This document shows positions 40,248 to 49,087 of a stretch of DNA of 64,000 nucleotides, piece by piece. A model generated the notes under the pieces. It searched no databases, was not told where the DNA came from, and saw only the letters and a program-made list of their open reading frames with translations. The translations under genes were made by a program, and so were the position numbers. Within the stretch, counting starts at the first letter, position 1. The number at the start of each line of letters is the position of its first letter. Source of the stretch: an uncultured Bacillota bacterium. Its GTDB lineage: Bacteria; Bacillota; Clostridia; Oscillospirales; Oscillospiraceae. Location: NCBI GenBank assembly GCA_947645675.1, contig CANSDP010000001.1:298053-362052 (forward strand). Direction: 5' to 3'.

Positions 40248-42131
40248 ATGCGTATTCAGCACAATATTATGGCGATGAATGCCTACAGAAACTACAACAC
40301 GAACACCTCCGCACTGAGCAAGAACCTGGAGAAGTTGTCCTCCGGCTATAAGATCAACCGCGCCGGCGACGACGCAGCCGGTCTGGCTATTTCTGAGAAG
40401 ATGCGCGCTCAGATCACCGGTCTGGACGCCGCTCAGAAGAACGTCAAGGACGGCATCTCCCTGGTCAAGACCGCTGAGGGCGCCATGCAGGAGGTCCAGG
40501 ACATGCTCAACCGCATGGACTACCTGGCCACTCAGTCCGCCAACGGCACCTATGACAACGAGGTGGACCGCGCCAACCTGAACAAAGAGGTTACCGCGCT
40601 GAAGTCCGAAATCAACCGTATCGCCGACTCCGCCAACTTCAACGGCATCAAGCTGCTGGACGGCTCTCTGGCGAAGGCTGACGCTGTGAAGGCCGGCACC
40701 ACCACCGAGGACTTCTCCGGTATGGACCGCATCATCACCAGCGTCCTGGGCAAGGGCGAGTCCGCCAGCATGGAGGCCGGCAAGAAGACCATCCTGGACG
40801 ACGTGGCCGGCGCGGCCTCCGCTGTGAAGGCCTCCTTCAGCGTCGATCTGGGTACCCTGGAGTTCCAGGTCTCCGGCGCTTTCGGCACCACCGCTTCCTT
40901 CTCCGTGACGCTGACCATTGGCGGCAAGGAGATGACCGTGACCGCTTCCGTCTCCGTTGGGGCCAAGGGGTCTGCTGTGGCGAAGGCCATTGCCAGCGCC
41001 GTTGTGGCGGCGTACGGCACCAGCGGCGATATCACCGGCAGCAAGGGCTTTGAGATCAACGGCGTGAAGTGGGATGTCACTGCCTCCGGCAGCAAGCTGA
41101 ACTTCAAGCAGAAGTATGACCCGATGACGCAGGATGAGGCCCGCGCCAACTTCGATGTGAATATTAAGCTGAACGAGGGCGGCGGCGTTCTGGTGAAGCC
41201 CCCCGCACAGACAGGCGATCAGGAGACTAAGTTCAGCATGTCCGCCTCTCTGAACGCCGGTACCACCGTGAATACTGCCGGCGTGGCTCTGGAGGATGTG
41301 AACAAGGCCAACACCGTGTTCAACATCAAGGAGTCCGACATCAAGGACGGCACTCAGATCGCCATCGGCAGCAAGACCTTCGTGCTGAAGGTGGGCAACA
41401 GCGCCATTTCCACCGCTGAGGCCGCCAGACTGACGAAGGCGGGGGCCACCATCGTGACCATCGGCGCCAACGACAACCTGTATACCGCCCTGTGCAAGAT
41501 CAGCGCCAAGGCCAGCACCGTCAACTTCACGGTCAAGGGCGCCAACGGCAAGACGACCACAGTGGCTTTCAAGCTGGGCGTGAGCGACGGCTCCAACGGC
41601 AACGTGGTGGGCCTGACGGTTCAGCGCGTCGATAAGGCGACCAGCGCGGACACCGCCTTCACCGACATCAAGGCTCTGGCCGACAACTTCGCGATGCGTG
41701 TTAAGACCACCACCGAGGCGAAGGACGCCACCAACGGTCTGACCCTGCAGATCGGCGACACCAGCGACAGCTTCAACCAGATGAGCGTTGTCATCGGCGA
41801 TATGCACACCACCGGCATGGGCATCGACGGCGTGGACATCAGCACCCAGGAGGGCGCCGCCGCCGCCGTTCAGACCATCAGAGACGCGATCAACTACGTC
41901 TCCGGCATCCGCGGCGATCTGGGCGCTGTCCAGAACCGTCTTGAGCACACCGGCAACAACCTGTCCGTGATGGCCGAGAACATCCAGGACGCCGAGTCCA
42001 CCATCCGCGACACCGACGTGGCCGACGAGATGATGAAGTACGTCAAGAACAACATCCTGGTTCAGTCCGCCCAGGCCATGCTGGCCCAGGCCAACCAGGT
42101 GCCTCAGGGCGTGCTGCAGCTGCTGGGCTAA
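40248..42131 (+). CDS. fliC: Flagellin
   Basis: 627 residues. The conserved N-terminal D0/D1 (about 1-140) has MRIQHNIMAMNAYRN, LEKLSSGYKINRAGDDAAGL and MRAQITGL. The conserved C-terminal D1/D0 (about 540-627) has GAVQNRLEHTGNN, IRDTDVADEMM and LAQANQVPQGVLQLLG. The central D2/D3 region of about 400 residues is variable, Ser/Thr/Lys-rich and unusually long for Clostridia. It provides many possible O-glycosylation sites. It is exported by the flagellar type III system without a signal peptide. AAAGGAG precedes the ATG. It heads a long run of glycosylation genes, separated from them by a terminator. Confidence 0.98.
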   Translation: MRIQHNIMAMNAYRNYNTNTSALSKNLEKLSSGYKINRAGDDAAGLAISEKMRAQITGLDAAQKNVKDGISLVKTAEGAMQEVQDMLNRMDYLATQSANGTYDNEVDRANLNKEVTALKSEINRIADSANFNGIKLLDGSLAKADAVKAGTTTEDFSGMDRIITSVLGKGESASMEAGKKTILDDVAGAASAVKASFSVDLGTLEFQVSGAFGTTASFSVTLTIGGKEMTVTASVSVGAKGSAVAKAIASAVVAAYGTSGDITGSKGFEINGVKWDVTASGSKLNFKQKYDPMTQDEARANFDVNIKLNEGGGVLVKPPAQTGDQETKFSMSASLNAGTTVNTAGVALEDVNKANTVFNIKESDIKDGTQIAIGSKTFVLKVGNSAISTAEAARLTKAGATIVTIGANDNLYTALCKISAKASTVNFTVKGANGKTTTVAFKLGVSDGSNGNVVGLTVQRVDKATSADTAFTDIKALADNFAMRVKTTTEAKDATNGLTLQIGDTSDSFNQMSVVIGDMHTTGMGIDGVDISTQEGAAAAVQTIRDAINYVSGIRGDLGAVQNRLEHTGNNLSVMAENIQDAESTIRDTDVADEMMKYVKNNILVQSAQAMLAQANQVPQGVLQLLG

Positions 42132-42174
42132 GACAACGGCAGATTGCGCGCATCTCAAATACGCAAGGAGCAAG

Positions 42175-42205
42175 AGAGGGGGCTGGGCCTGTCCCGGCCC
42201 CCTCT
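42175..42205 (+). terminator. Terminator of the flagellin gene
   Basis: AGAGGGGGC/GCCCCCTCT stem with an inner GGG/CCC pairing, followed by TTTCC. Confidence 0.8.
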
Positions 42206-42278
42206 TTCCTGCCCTTGAAAAAGGAGCCCTGAGAGGAGCGACTTCTTTTTCAAATGCAGGAAAGAGAGGAGACAGACT

Positions 42279-44291
42279 ATGGAAGCCATCGAAATCGCGC
42301 GAAAGCTGGCGTCCTTGGGAGAGAAGGCGGACGCGTGCCGCGCCTACAGCGTGGTCATCCAGTCCTGGAATGACCCGGCGGCGGTGCTGGAGGGCGCGGC
42401 GTACATACTCCAGTCCGGCGGGGACTATCGAATTTCGTATACCGCTTTTATCAACCTGTATAATCAGGGCTATTATCGAGAGGACATTTTGCCCCTGATG
42501 TCCAAGGTGTTCTATGAGCCCAACATCAAGCTGATGAAAAGCCGCTATGAGCGCAACTGCAAGCAGCTGTCAAAATACCCCTACCTGTTTCGGAGGGACT
42601 TCGTGCCCTTCGAAGAGCTGCCCGTGCTGTTTTTCCCCTTTGACGACCACAGCGGCTACGTCCCCTATTATCCGGCGGAGGAGCGGTTTGGGGATTTTGT
42701 GAACTTTAAAAATACCGTCGTCAGCAGGAACTTCTTTAAGGACCTGGAAAACCCCGTTTTGGCGGAGGATGTCTACTCCCAGTATGAGCTGGAGTATCTC
42801 AACGACAATGTCCGCAAGAGCGAGGATATCGGTCGGGAAAACCATATCTATCTCCACTATACCGATTGGGGGACCTTCTGCTCCTACCTCCAGTGCCTGA
42901 CCCTTCGGACGCTTCTGGAGAGCAAGAAGCTGGTATTCCTGATCGAGGAAGAGATCGCCCAGTATCCCATCGACTTTAAGGAGCGGTTTGGGATCGACTA
43001 CAGCCAGTACAGTGTGAAGCCAGTGGGAATCCGGGAGATAACCCGGATGATTTGGCATACTCAGCTGTCCACCCATAACGGCGGCGACTTCTTCAACGAG
43101 GTCTTTGACAACCACCCCAACCTGGTTGTTCTCCCGTCGCTGATGATGAGCGAGGTGGTGGAGACGGTGGAAAAGGTCCGAAATGTGCTGGAGAAGGCGC
43201 CCACTCTGCGGGATGCGCTTCAGGGTATCCACTGGCCGACCTATCTGGCGGAGGAGCTGTACCATCTGCGCGACCGGACGGAAAAGGATATTGTGGTGGG
43301 CCTCTACCTCCAGTCCAGCGTAGCCACCAGCGGCCTGGACCACCGGGCGCGGATTGTGCCGGCGTTGTTCTTCCAGCCCCACTTTTATAATATCGTGTAT
43401 GACCTCCGGGTGGATAAGCACAATCGGACCGTCCTGGAGGCAAAAAACTACGATGAGATCCACAAATCCTCCCTGTTCCGGAACTTTAAGTACATCAAGA
43501 CCTTTACTCCCATGCGCCGCTTTACCACCAGCCACGGCGCTTCGGTAAGATTTATGCACAAGTCGGCTCTGTCTGCGGATGACAAGGAGAAGGGGAAGAC
43601 GAAGACGGTGGTCAGCGACGCGGTGATGGAGCGTATTCTGAACCGCAGCTTTATGATCGATCCTGAGGACCGGCTGTATAAGGACGGCATTTTGGTCCGG
43701 TTTGAGGACGGAAAGCTGAACCCGAAGGCGACGCTGACCGCGCTGGCCGCGTTCTTGGACCTGCCCTATAACGAGGAGACCATGTCCTGCTGTACGGAGG
43801 GAGGCAAGCCGGTCCGTATCACTGACGATGGCTATGCGCCTGGCTTCAGCCCAGTCCAGGTGTATAAGACCTACGATGAATTCGCCAACGAGAGCGAGCG
43901 GTATTTTATCGAGTACTTCCTGCGGGACGCCTATGAGTATTACGGGTATGACTTCCAGTATTACGACGGCCAGCCTGTGGATGAGGAGAAGGCGGCGGAG
44001 CTGATCCGCGGCTTTACCACAATCAACCACTATATGAAGGATACCTGGATGAAGGTATTCCGTGAAGCGGAGGTATCGAAGGACGGCGAGCGGGTGGACG
44101 CGGAGCAGGAGGAACGGGTACAGGACAAGCTGCTGAGCGATTACATTGCGAAATATGATAAGAACCGGCTGAGAAATGTCCGTATTTTATTGGAGGGCCT
44201 TGAATTTGTGAACCGAAACGGCCAGCCCCTGCGTATGATGCCCATGTTAAAACTGGACCCGGCGCTTTTGGAAAATCCGATCTACCACTGA
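42279..44291 (+). CDS. Large protein with TPR-like N-terminus and sulfotransferase-like C-terminus
   Basis: 670 residues, no close family recognised. Residues 1-90 look like helical repeats (ARKLASLGEKADACRAYSVV). A segment near 260-285 (STHNGGDFFNEVFDNHPNLV) resembles the PAPS-binding P-loop region of sulfotransferases (SGT, LLDSHP). A segment near 470-500 (LVRFEDGKLNPKATLTALAA, then FLDLPY) resembles their VRYEDL and FLGLPY motifs. There is no signal peptide. The next gene, 9 bases later, is APS kinase-like and could supply PAPS. A role in sulfating or otherwise modifying flagellin glycan is inferred. It could instead be a glycosyltransferase of unknown type. Confidence 0.6.
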   Translation: MEAIEIARKLASLGEKADACRAYSVVIQSWNDPAAVLEGAAYILQSGGDYRISYTAFINLYNQGYYREDILPLMSKVFYEPNIKLMKSRYERNCKQLSKYPYLFRRDFVPFEELPVLFFPFDDHSGYVPYYPAEERFGDFVNFKNTVVSRNFFKDLENPVLAEDVYSQYELEYLNDNVRKSEDIGRENHIYLHYTDWGTFCSYLQCLTLRTLLESKKLVFLIEEEIAQYPIDFKERFGIDYSQYSVKPVGIREITRMIWHTQLSTHNGGDFFNEVFDNHPNLVVLPSLMMSEVVETVEKVRNVLEKAPTLRDALQGIHWPTYLAEELYHLRDRTEKDIVVGLYLQSSVATSGLDHRARIVPALFFQPHFYNIVYDLRVDKHNRTVLEAKNYDEIHKSSLFRNFKYIKTFTPMRRFTTSHGASVRFMHKSALSADDKEKGKTKTVVSDAVMERILNRSFMIDPEDRLYKDGILVRFEDGKLNPKATLTALAAFLDLPYNEETMSCCTEGGKPVRITDDGYAPGFSPVQVYKTYDEFANESERYFIEYFLRDAYEYYGYDFQYYDGQPVDEEKAAELIRGFTTINHYMKDTWMKVFREAEVSKDGERVDAEQEERVQDKLLSDYIAKYDKNRLRNVRILLEGLEFVNRNGQPLRMMPMLKLDPALLENPIYH

Positions 44292-44300
44292 GGAGGACGT

Positions 44301-44813
44301 ATGGAAAAGGGAATGGTCTATTTTTTCACCGGCCTTTCAGGGGCGGGCAAGACAACCATTGGCGGGGAGCTGTACCGCCGGATGAAATCCAGGCGGAACG
44401 ACGTGGTGCTTCTGGACGGCGATCAGCTGCGGCGCCTATCCTTCCATAAGACCAGCGGATACACGACGGAGGAGCGCCGTCGGGGTGCGTATTACAACTT
44501 TGAGATGTGTAAAATGCTTGCGGACCAGGGGATTGACGTGGTTCTGTGCAGCATTGCGATGTATAACGATTGCCGGGCCTGGGCCCGGGAGCACATTGAG
44601 AATTATAGGGAAATTTATGTGAAGGCGGCTTGGGAGACCCTGTACCACCGGGACCAAAAGGGACTGTACAGCTCAGGGACGAAGAACGTGGTGGGTGTGG
44701 ACATCCTCTGCGAGGAGCCGGAGCAGTCAGACGTGGTGATCGAAAACGACGGACAGGAGGCCCCTGAGAAGATCGTAGACAGACTGGAGGCTTTCTTTGG
44801 TCTGAACGGGTGA
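44301..44813 (+). CDS. cysC: Adenylylsulfate kinase-like P-loop kinase (CysC family)
   Basis: 170 residues, slightly shorter than CysC (about 200). Walker A is FTGLSGAGKTT (about 9-19), then the CysC signature LLDGDQLRR and later VKAAWETLYHRDQKGLYSSG, matching the APS-binding region CPLEVCxxRDxKGLY. True APS kinase makes PAPS from APS and ATP. No ATP sulfurylase is in the window, and relatives in glycan clusters may phosphorylate other compounds. Its position directly after a sulfotransferase-like gene favours PAPS production. GAGGAGG precedes the ATG. Confidence 0.8.
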   Translation: MEKGMVYFFTGLSGAGKTTIGGELYRRMKSRRNDVVLLDGDQLRRLSFHKTSGYTTEERRRGAYYNFEMCKMLADQGIDVVLCSIAMYNDCRAWAREHIENYREIYVKAAWETLYHRDQKGLYSSGTKNVVGVDILCEEPEQSDVVIENDGQEAPEKIVDRLEAFFGLNG

Positions 44814-44822
44814 GGACAAGCT

Positions 44823-46166
44823 ATGACAAAAGTGATTACATACGGCACATTCGATCTGCTCCACTACGGGCACCAGAATTTGCTGCGGCGGGCCAAGGCG
44901 CTGGGCGACTATCTGATCGTGGGCGTGACCAGCGAAAACTACGACCGGTATCGGGGGAAGCTGAACGTTCAGCAGACGCTGATGGAGCGGGTCGAGAATG
45001 TCCGGGCCCTGGGACTGGCGGACGAAATCGTAGTGGAGGAGTATGAGGGTCAGAAGATCGACGACATCACCCGCCGGAGCGTGGATATCTTTGCCATCGG
45101 CTCTGACTGGGTTGGGCGGTTCGACTACCTGAATGAGTACTGCAAGGTGGTCTACCTGGAACGGACAAAAGGGATTTCCAGCACAGAGCTGCGGGACCGG
45201 CGGCACCCCCTGATCCGCCTGGGCGTGGTGGGCTCCGGGAGAATTGCCAACCGCTTCATTCCGGAATCTAAGTTTGTCAGCGGAGTGACAGTGGAGGGCG
45301 TTTTTAACCCCCATTTGGATTCCGCCCATAGCTTTGCCCAGAGGCATGAGCTGGCCTTTTATAGCGACGACTACGCCGACTTTTTAAGCCGGGTGAATGC
45401 GGTCTACATCGCCTCCCCCCATGAGACGCACTACGACTACGCCCGGCAGGCCCTGCGCGCTGGGAAGCATGTGCTGTGTGAGAAGCCGATGGTCTTCACA
45501 GCGGCTGAGGCAGAGGAGCTCTTCGCGCTGGCCCGGGAGAAGCATGTGATTCTGATGGAGGCCATCAAGACGGCGTACTGTCCCGGGTTCCAGCGGCTGG
45601 TGAGTTGTGCTAAGAGTGGCAAAATCGGGCAGATTGTCGCCGTTGACGCTGCCTTTACTAAGCTGGTGCCGCCCCATATGCGGGCGATCCAAAACCGAGA
45701 GACCGGCGGCAGTGTGACGGAGCTGGTGACGTATCCGCTTCTGGCGGCGTTCAAGCTGCTTGGTTACGACTATGAGGAGATACGGTTTTACTCCTATTTT
45801 GGCCAAAAGGGCGGGGTGGATCTGTTTTCACAGCTCCATCTGCAATATCCAGGTGCCGTGGCCACGGCGAAGGTGGGCCTGGGGGTAAAAAGTGAGGGGA
45901 GCCTGGTGATCTCCGGAACTCGGGGCTACATCTACGTGCCGGCCCCCTGGTGGAAAACCGAGTATTTTGAGCTTCGGTTCGAAAACCCCAATGAGGTAGA
46001 GAAAAACTTCTATAAATTCTCCGGCGATGGACTGCGGTATGAGCTCACCGAATTTTTGTCCCGCATTTCGAAAGGGCAGATGGATGGATGTGCGTGCAGG
46101 CTGTCCCTTGGGCTGGCCGAAGTAATAGAAAAGTATCGCTCCAGCGATGTTGTCAAGCTAGGCTGA
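44823..46166 (+). CDS. Fusion of TagD-type cytidylyltransferase and Gfo/Idh/MocA dehydrogenase
   Basis: 447 residues. Residues 1-130 are a glycerol-3-phosphate cytidylyltransferase-like domain with GTFDLLHYGHQNLLRRA (HxGH active site) and ERTKGISSTELR (the RTxGISTT motif). Residues 135-447 are an NAD(P)-dependent dehydrogenase with LGVVGSGRIANRF and the catalytic-region CEKPMVF. One protein could thus oxidise or reduce a sugar or polyol and activate its phosphate with CTP. The product would suit the LicD-type transferase encoded next. The order of reactions and substrate are unknown. It starts 9 bases after the kinase gene. Confidence 0.9.
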   Translation: MTKVITYGTFDLLHYGHQNLLRRAKALGDYLIVGVTSENYDRYRGKLNVQQTLMERVENVRALGLADEIVVEEYEGQKIDDITRRSVDIFAIGSDWVGRFDYLNEYCKVVYLERTKGISSTELRDRRHPLIRLGVVGSGRIANRFIPESKFVSGVTVEGVFNPHLDSAHSFAQRHELAFYSDDYADFLSRVNAVYIASPHETHYDYARQALRAGKHVLCEKPMVFTAAEAEELFALAREKHVILMEAIKTAYCPGFQRLVSCAKSGKIGQIVAVDAAFTKLVPPHMRAIQNRETGGSVTELVTYPLLAAFKLLGYDYEEIRFYSYFGQKGGVDLFSQLHLQYPGAVATAKVGLGVKSEGSLVISGTRGYIYVPAPWWKTEYFELRFENPNEVEKNFYKFSGDGLRYELTEFLSRISKGQMDGCACRLSLGLAEVIEKYRSSDVVKLG

Positions 46167-46180
46167 TAGAGGTGCGTAAT

Positions 46181-47095
46181 ATGCTGCCAATAAAAATAGA
46201 TCTGCCGGAGGAATTTTTGGAGGAGGAAGTCCGGTGCGGCTGCACGGTCAGCGCCGAAATGAAAAAGCTGTGGGCGGTGGAGCTGGATCTGCTGGCAGAA
46301 TTTGACCGGGTATGCAGAAAGAACGGCCTGACCTACTTCGTAGACAGCGGAACCTTGTTAGGCGCGGTCCGGCATCAGGGCTTCATCCCGTGGGACGATG
46401 ATATTGATGTGGCGATGACGCGGGAGGAGTACAAAAAGCTCGTTCAGGTTGCGGACCGGGAGTTCCAGCACCCCTATTTTTTCCAGACACCCTTTACAGA
46501 TCCCGGTCTGGTGATGGGCGGGAGCAGGCTGCGCAATTCCGATACGACGCTCATCAGCGACTTTGAAAATAAGCGCCCGTACAAGAACAAGGGCATCTTT
46601 ATCGATATATTCGTGCTGGACCATATACCTGACGATGATAGAGAACTCAACAGAGCCAAAAAGCTTCTCAAGAGATATTGGAGGGTGCTGAGGTATGCCT
46701 CTTATTATGAGAATTATTTTCAGCCGGGCAAAAGATACCCGGTAAAAAGAATATTGCCTGGCAAGTTCTCCAGGCTCTTGAAGGGCATCTTTGGGATAGA
46801 GCGGCTCAGCCGAGGCTATGAGAGCTACTGTTCCCAGTGGTTGGCTCAGGATACGAAACGGATCGGCCCGCTGGAATGTGAAAGGGGTAAATATGCCTAC
46901 CCAAAGGAATGGCATAGCGGTGTATCCTATATTCCATTTGAGTGTATGAGTGTTCCGGTCCCAAGTGGATATCATGAAGTTTTATCGTCCATGTTTGGAG
47001 ATTATATGGTGATGAGACGAGTATCGTCTCTGCACCGGCCTCTTTTATTTGACGCGGAGACGGCATACAGCAGATATGCTGATAAGCGTGGATAG
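46181..47095 (+). CDS. LicD family phosphotransferase
   Basis: 304 residues. The LicD core is unmistakable: YFVDSGTLLGAVRHQGFIPW followed by DDDIDVAM, the metal-binding Asp cluster. LicD proteins move phosphocholine, ribitol phosphate or similar groups from a CDP carrier to a sugar. The preceding gene makes a CDP-linked compound, so the pair probably adds a phospho-linked decoration to flagellin glycan. AGAGGTG precedes the ATG at 46181. Confidence 0.9.
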   Translation: MLPIKIDLPEEFLEEEVRCGCTVSAEMKKLWAVELDLLAEFDRVCRKNGLTYFVDSGTLLGAVRHQGFIPWDDDIDVAMTREEYKKLVQVADREFQHPYFFQTPFTDPGLVMGGSRLRNSDTTLISDFENKRPYKNKGIFIDIFVLDHIPDDDRELNRAKKLLKRYWRVLRYASYYENYFQPGKRYPVKRILPGKFSRLLKGIFGIERLSRGYESYCSQWLAQDTKRIGPLECERGKYAYPKEWHSGVSYIPFECMSVPVPSGYHEVLSSMFGDYMVMRRVSSLHRPLLFDAETAYSRYADKRG

Positions 47096-47123
47096 AACAA
47101 TTCAGGGAGAGGGAATATCTTAA

Positions 47124-48191
47124 ATGAGTCATTACTATGTCGATCCCGACATTATGAGAACGGAACGTGTGTTCCCAATGCAAGGCCGGTACGGGGCTTA
47201 CCGGTTTGACATGAATGAGAATCCGGAGGGACTTCCCAAAGGATTTGTGGAAAGTGTGCTGCAGGAGGTCACCCCGGAGTTTTTGGCGATTTACCCAGAA
47301 CCGGACAGATTTCAGCATAAGTATGCTGAGTTCATCGGGGCAAAAGATGAAAATGTGTTGGCGACGAATGGCACCGATATGGCGATCCGCTATCTGCTGG
47401 AGACTTTTGGCGAGCGCGGAAAATCGGTCGTGACAGTTTCGCCCTCTTTTGAGATGTACCGTATCAACTGTTCTATTTTGGGGCTGAAGCACGTGGCGGT
47501 CACATATGAGGACGACCTGACAATCGATATCGAGAAGATCGTCAGCGCAATTGATACCGATACACGAATTGTCGTTTTATTGAATCCCAACAATCCCATA
47601 GGGAATACCTATACGGAGGAGGAGTTGGAACGTGTCCTGCGCCGGGCCGATTCGGTGGGCGCGATCGTGATCATAGACGAGGCGTATCATTACTTTTATC
47701 CAAACACATTTCTTAGGTATGCGTTGTCCCATAAAAACGTGGTCGTTTTGCGTACATTTTCCAAACTGTTCTCTTTAGCCGCCTGCCGGTTGGGCGTGAT
47801 TATCAGCGACCCAGAGATTATCCATTATGTAAAAAACGCTAAGCTGAGCTTTGATGTTAATTCAATCGCCCTGCTCTTTGGAGAAAGGATATTGGATCAT
47901 CCAGAACTGATAAAGGATTTGATCCAAAGGGAGGCTGAGGGGAAACGATATCTTTTGAGCACACTGCGGAAAAATGGATATGAGTGCAGGGACTGCGCAG
48001 GAAATTATGTGTTTGTAAAACCACGGAATCCAGCAAAGGAGGTTGCGGCAAGGCTGGAGAAGGAGAAACGGGTGTTGGTACATCCCTACGGAAATCCGCT
48101 GCTGAAAGATTATATTCGGATTTCAACGGGATCTAAACAAGCAATGGATATTTTCCTGGAAACTTTTTGGGACATTGATAAAAACAATTAA
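47124..48191 (+). CDS. PLP-dependent aminotransferase, HisC/CobD-like
   Basis: 355 residues, fold type I. Motifs: NPNNPIGNTYT (PLP/carboxylate loop), IIDEAYHYF (PLP Asp and Tyr), and TFSKLFSLAACRLG with the PLP-binding Lys. It is related to histidinol-phosphate aminotransferase, but isolated from his genes and inside a glycan locus, so it is unlikely to make histidine. It may produce an amino-alcohol phosphate or amino acid phosphate for attachment by LicD. That function is inference. The gene is more AT-rich than those upstream. Confidence 0.85.
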   Translation: MSHYYVDPDIMRTERVFPMQGRYGAYRFDMNENPEGLPKGFVESVLQEVTPEFLAIYPEPDRFQHKYAEFIGAKDENVLATNGTDMAIRYLLETFGERGKSVVTVSPSFEMYRINCSILGLKHVAVTYEDDLTIDIEKIVSAIDTDTRIVVLLNPNNPIGNTYTEEELERVLRRADSVGAIVIIDEAYHYFYPNTFLRYALSHKNVVVLRTFSKLFSLAACRLGVIISDPEIIHYVKNAKLSFDVNSIALLFGERILDHPELIKDLIQREAEGKRYLLSTLRKNGYECRDCAGNYVFVKPRNPAKEVAARLEKEKRVLVHPYGNPLLKDYIRISTGSKQAMDIFLETFWDIDKNN

Positions 48192-48237
48192 ATACTACTA
48201 TTTGGGCATGTAGACTTTCACAGAAGGAACGGAAATT

Positions 48238-49053
48238 ATGAAATATAGAACTGATCTTCATACCCATTCTACTGCCTCCGATGGGCAGTATACCCCTAGA
48301 GAACTGGTGAGAATGGCGAAAGCGCACAGGCTGGAAACCATTGCGTTAACTGACCATGATACCGTTTCGGGGACGGATGAGGCAGTTGCCATGGGCTGGA
48401 AACTTGGAATACAGGTTCTGCGGGGGGTGGAATTGAGCGCGAGGGAACATAACAATTTCCACATTCTTGGCTACTGCTATGATCCGGATGCACCCGCCCT
48501 GCAGGATTTGTGTAAAAAGCAGCAGGAAAACCGAGTCATACGGGAGCAAATGATCCTTGATTTCCTGGCAGAAAAAGGGCTGGAACTTTCGTTGGACGAG
48601 GTGGAGAGCTTTGCAGGTGGTAAAGTGATGGGCAGACCTCATTTTGCGCAAGCGATGATTCAGCGAGGGTATGTACAAACCTGGAGGGATGCCTTTGACA
48701 ATTTCCTCGATACGCCGGAGTTTTGGGAAGCGGTTCCGCGCCTGGAGGCGGACGCAAGAAGCTGCATCAGAGCAATTAAGGACTCTGGCGGAAAAGCGTC
48801 GCTGGCTCACCCCTATCAGATAAGGCTGTCGAATCAAGAGTTGGATGCGCTGGTAGGAAAATTGACAGACTGGGGATTGGACGCTATTGAGTGTTATTAC
48901 CCCAAATATGCACCAGAGCAGCAGGCATTTTACCTACATTTGGCAGAAAAATACGGCTTACATATCACGGGTGGAAGCGACTTTCATGGCGAAAATGTCA
49001 AGCCGGATATTCATCTGGCAGAGATTGTGTTGGAATTAGAGTGGCTACTGTAA
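48238..49053 (+). CDS. PHP domain phosphoesterase
   Basis: 271 residues. PHP metal motifs: DLHTHSTASDG at residues 6-16, ALTDHDTVSG, GVELSARE, LAHPYQ and GSDFHGEN. The layout matches the TrpH/RNase AM group, which hydrolyses phosphoesters such as nucleoside 3',5'-bisphosphate (pAp). If the upstream genes use PAPS, pAp is the by-product, and this enzyme could remove it; that is inference. GAAGGAACGG precedes the ATG. Confidence 0.88.
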   Translation: MKYRTDLHTHSTASDGQYTPRELVRMAKAHRLETIALTDHDTVSGTDEAVAMGWKLGIQVLRGVELSAREHNNFHILGYCYDPDAPALQDLCKKQQENRVIREQMILDFLAEKGLELSLDEVESFAGGKVMGRPHFAQAMIQRGYVQTWRDAFDNFLDTPEFWEAVPRLEADARSCIRAIKDSGGKASLAHPYQIRLSNQELDALVGKLTDWGLDAIECYYPKYAPEQQAFYLHLAEKYGLHITGGSDFHGENVKPDIHLAEIVLELEWLL

Positions 49054-49087
49054 ACAAATTCATTTCAGGAAGTGTGGATATTTAAAA

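Noticed and set aside
40020..42173. A 717-codon minus-strand frame opposite flagellin
   Set aside because: Antisense shadow caused by flagellin codon bias.
47124..48191. Histidine biosynthesis hisC
   Set aside because: Isolated from other his genes and set between licD and other glycan genes.
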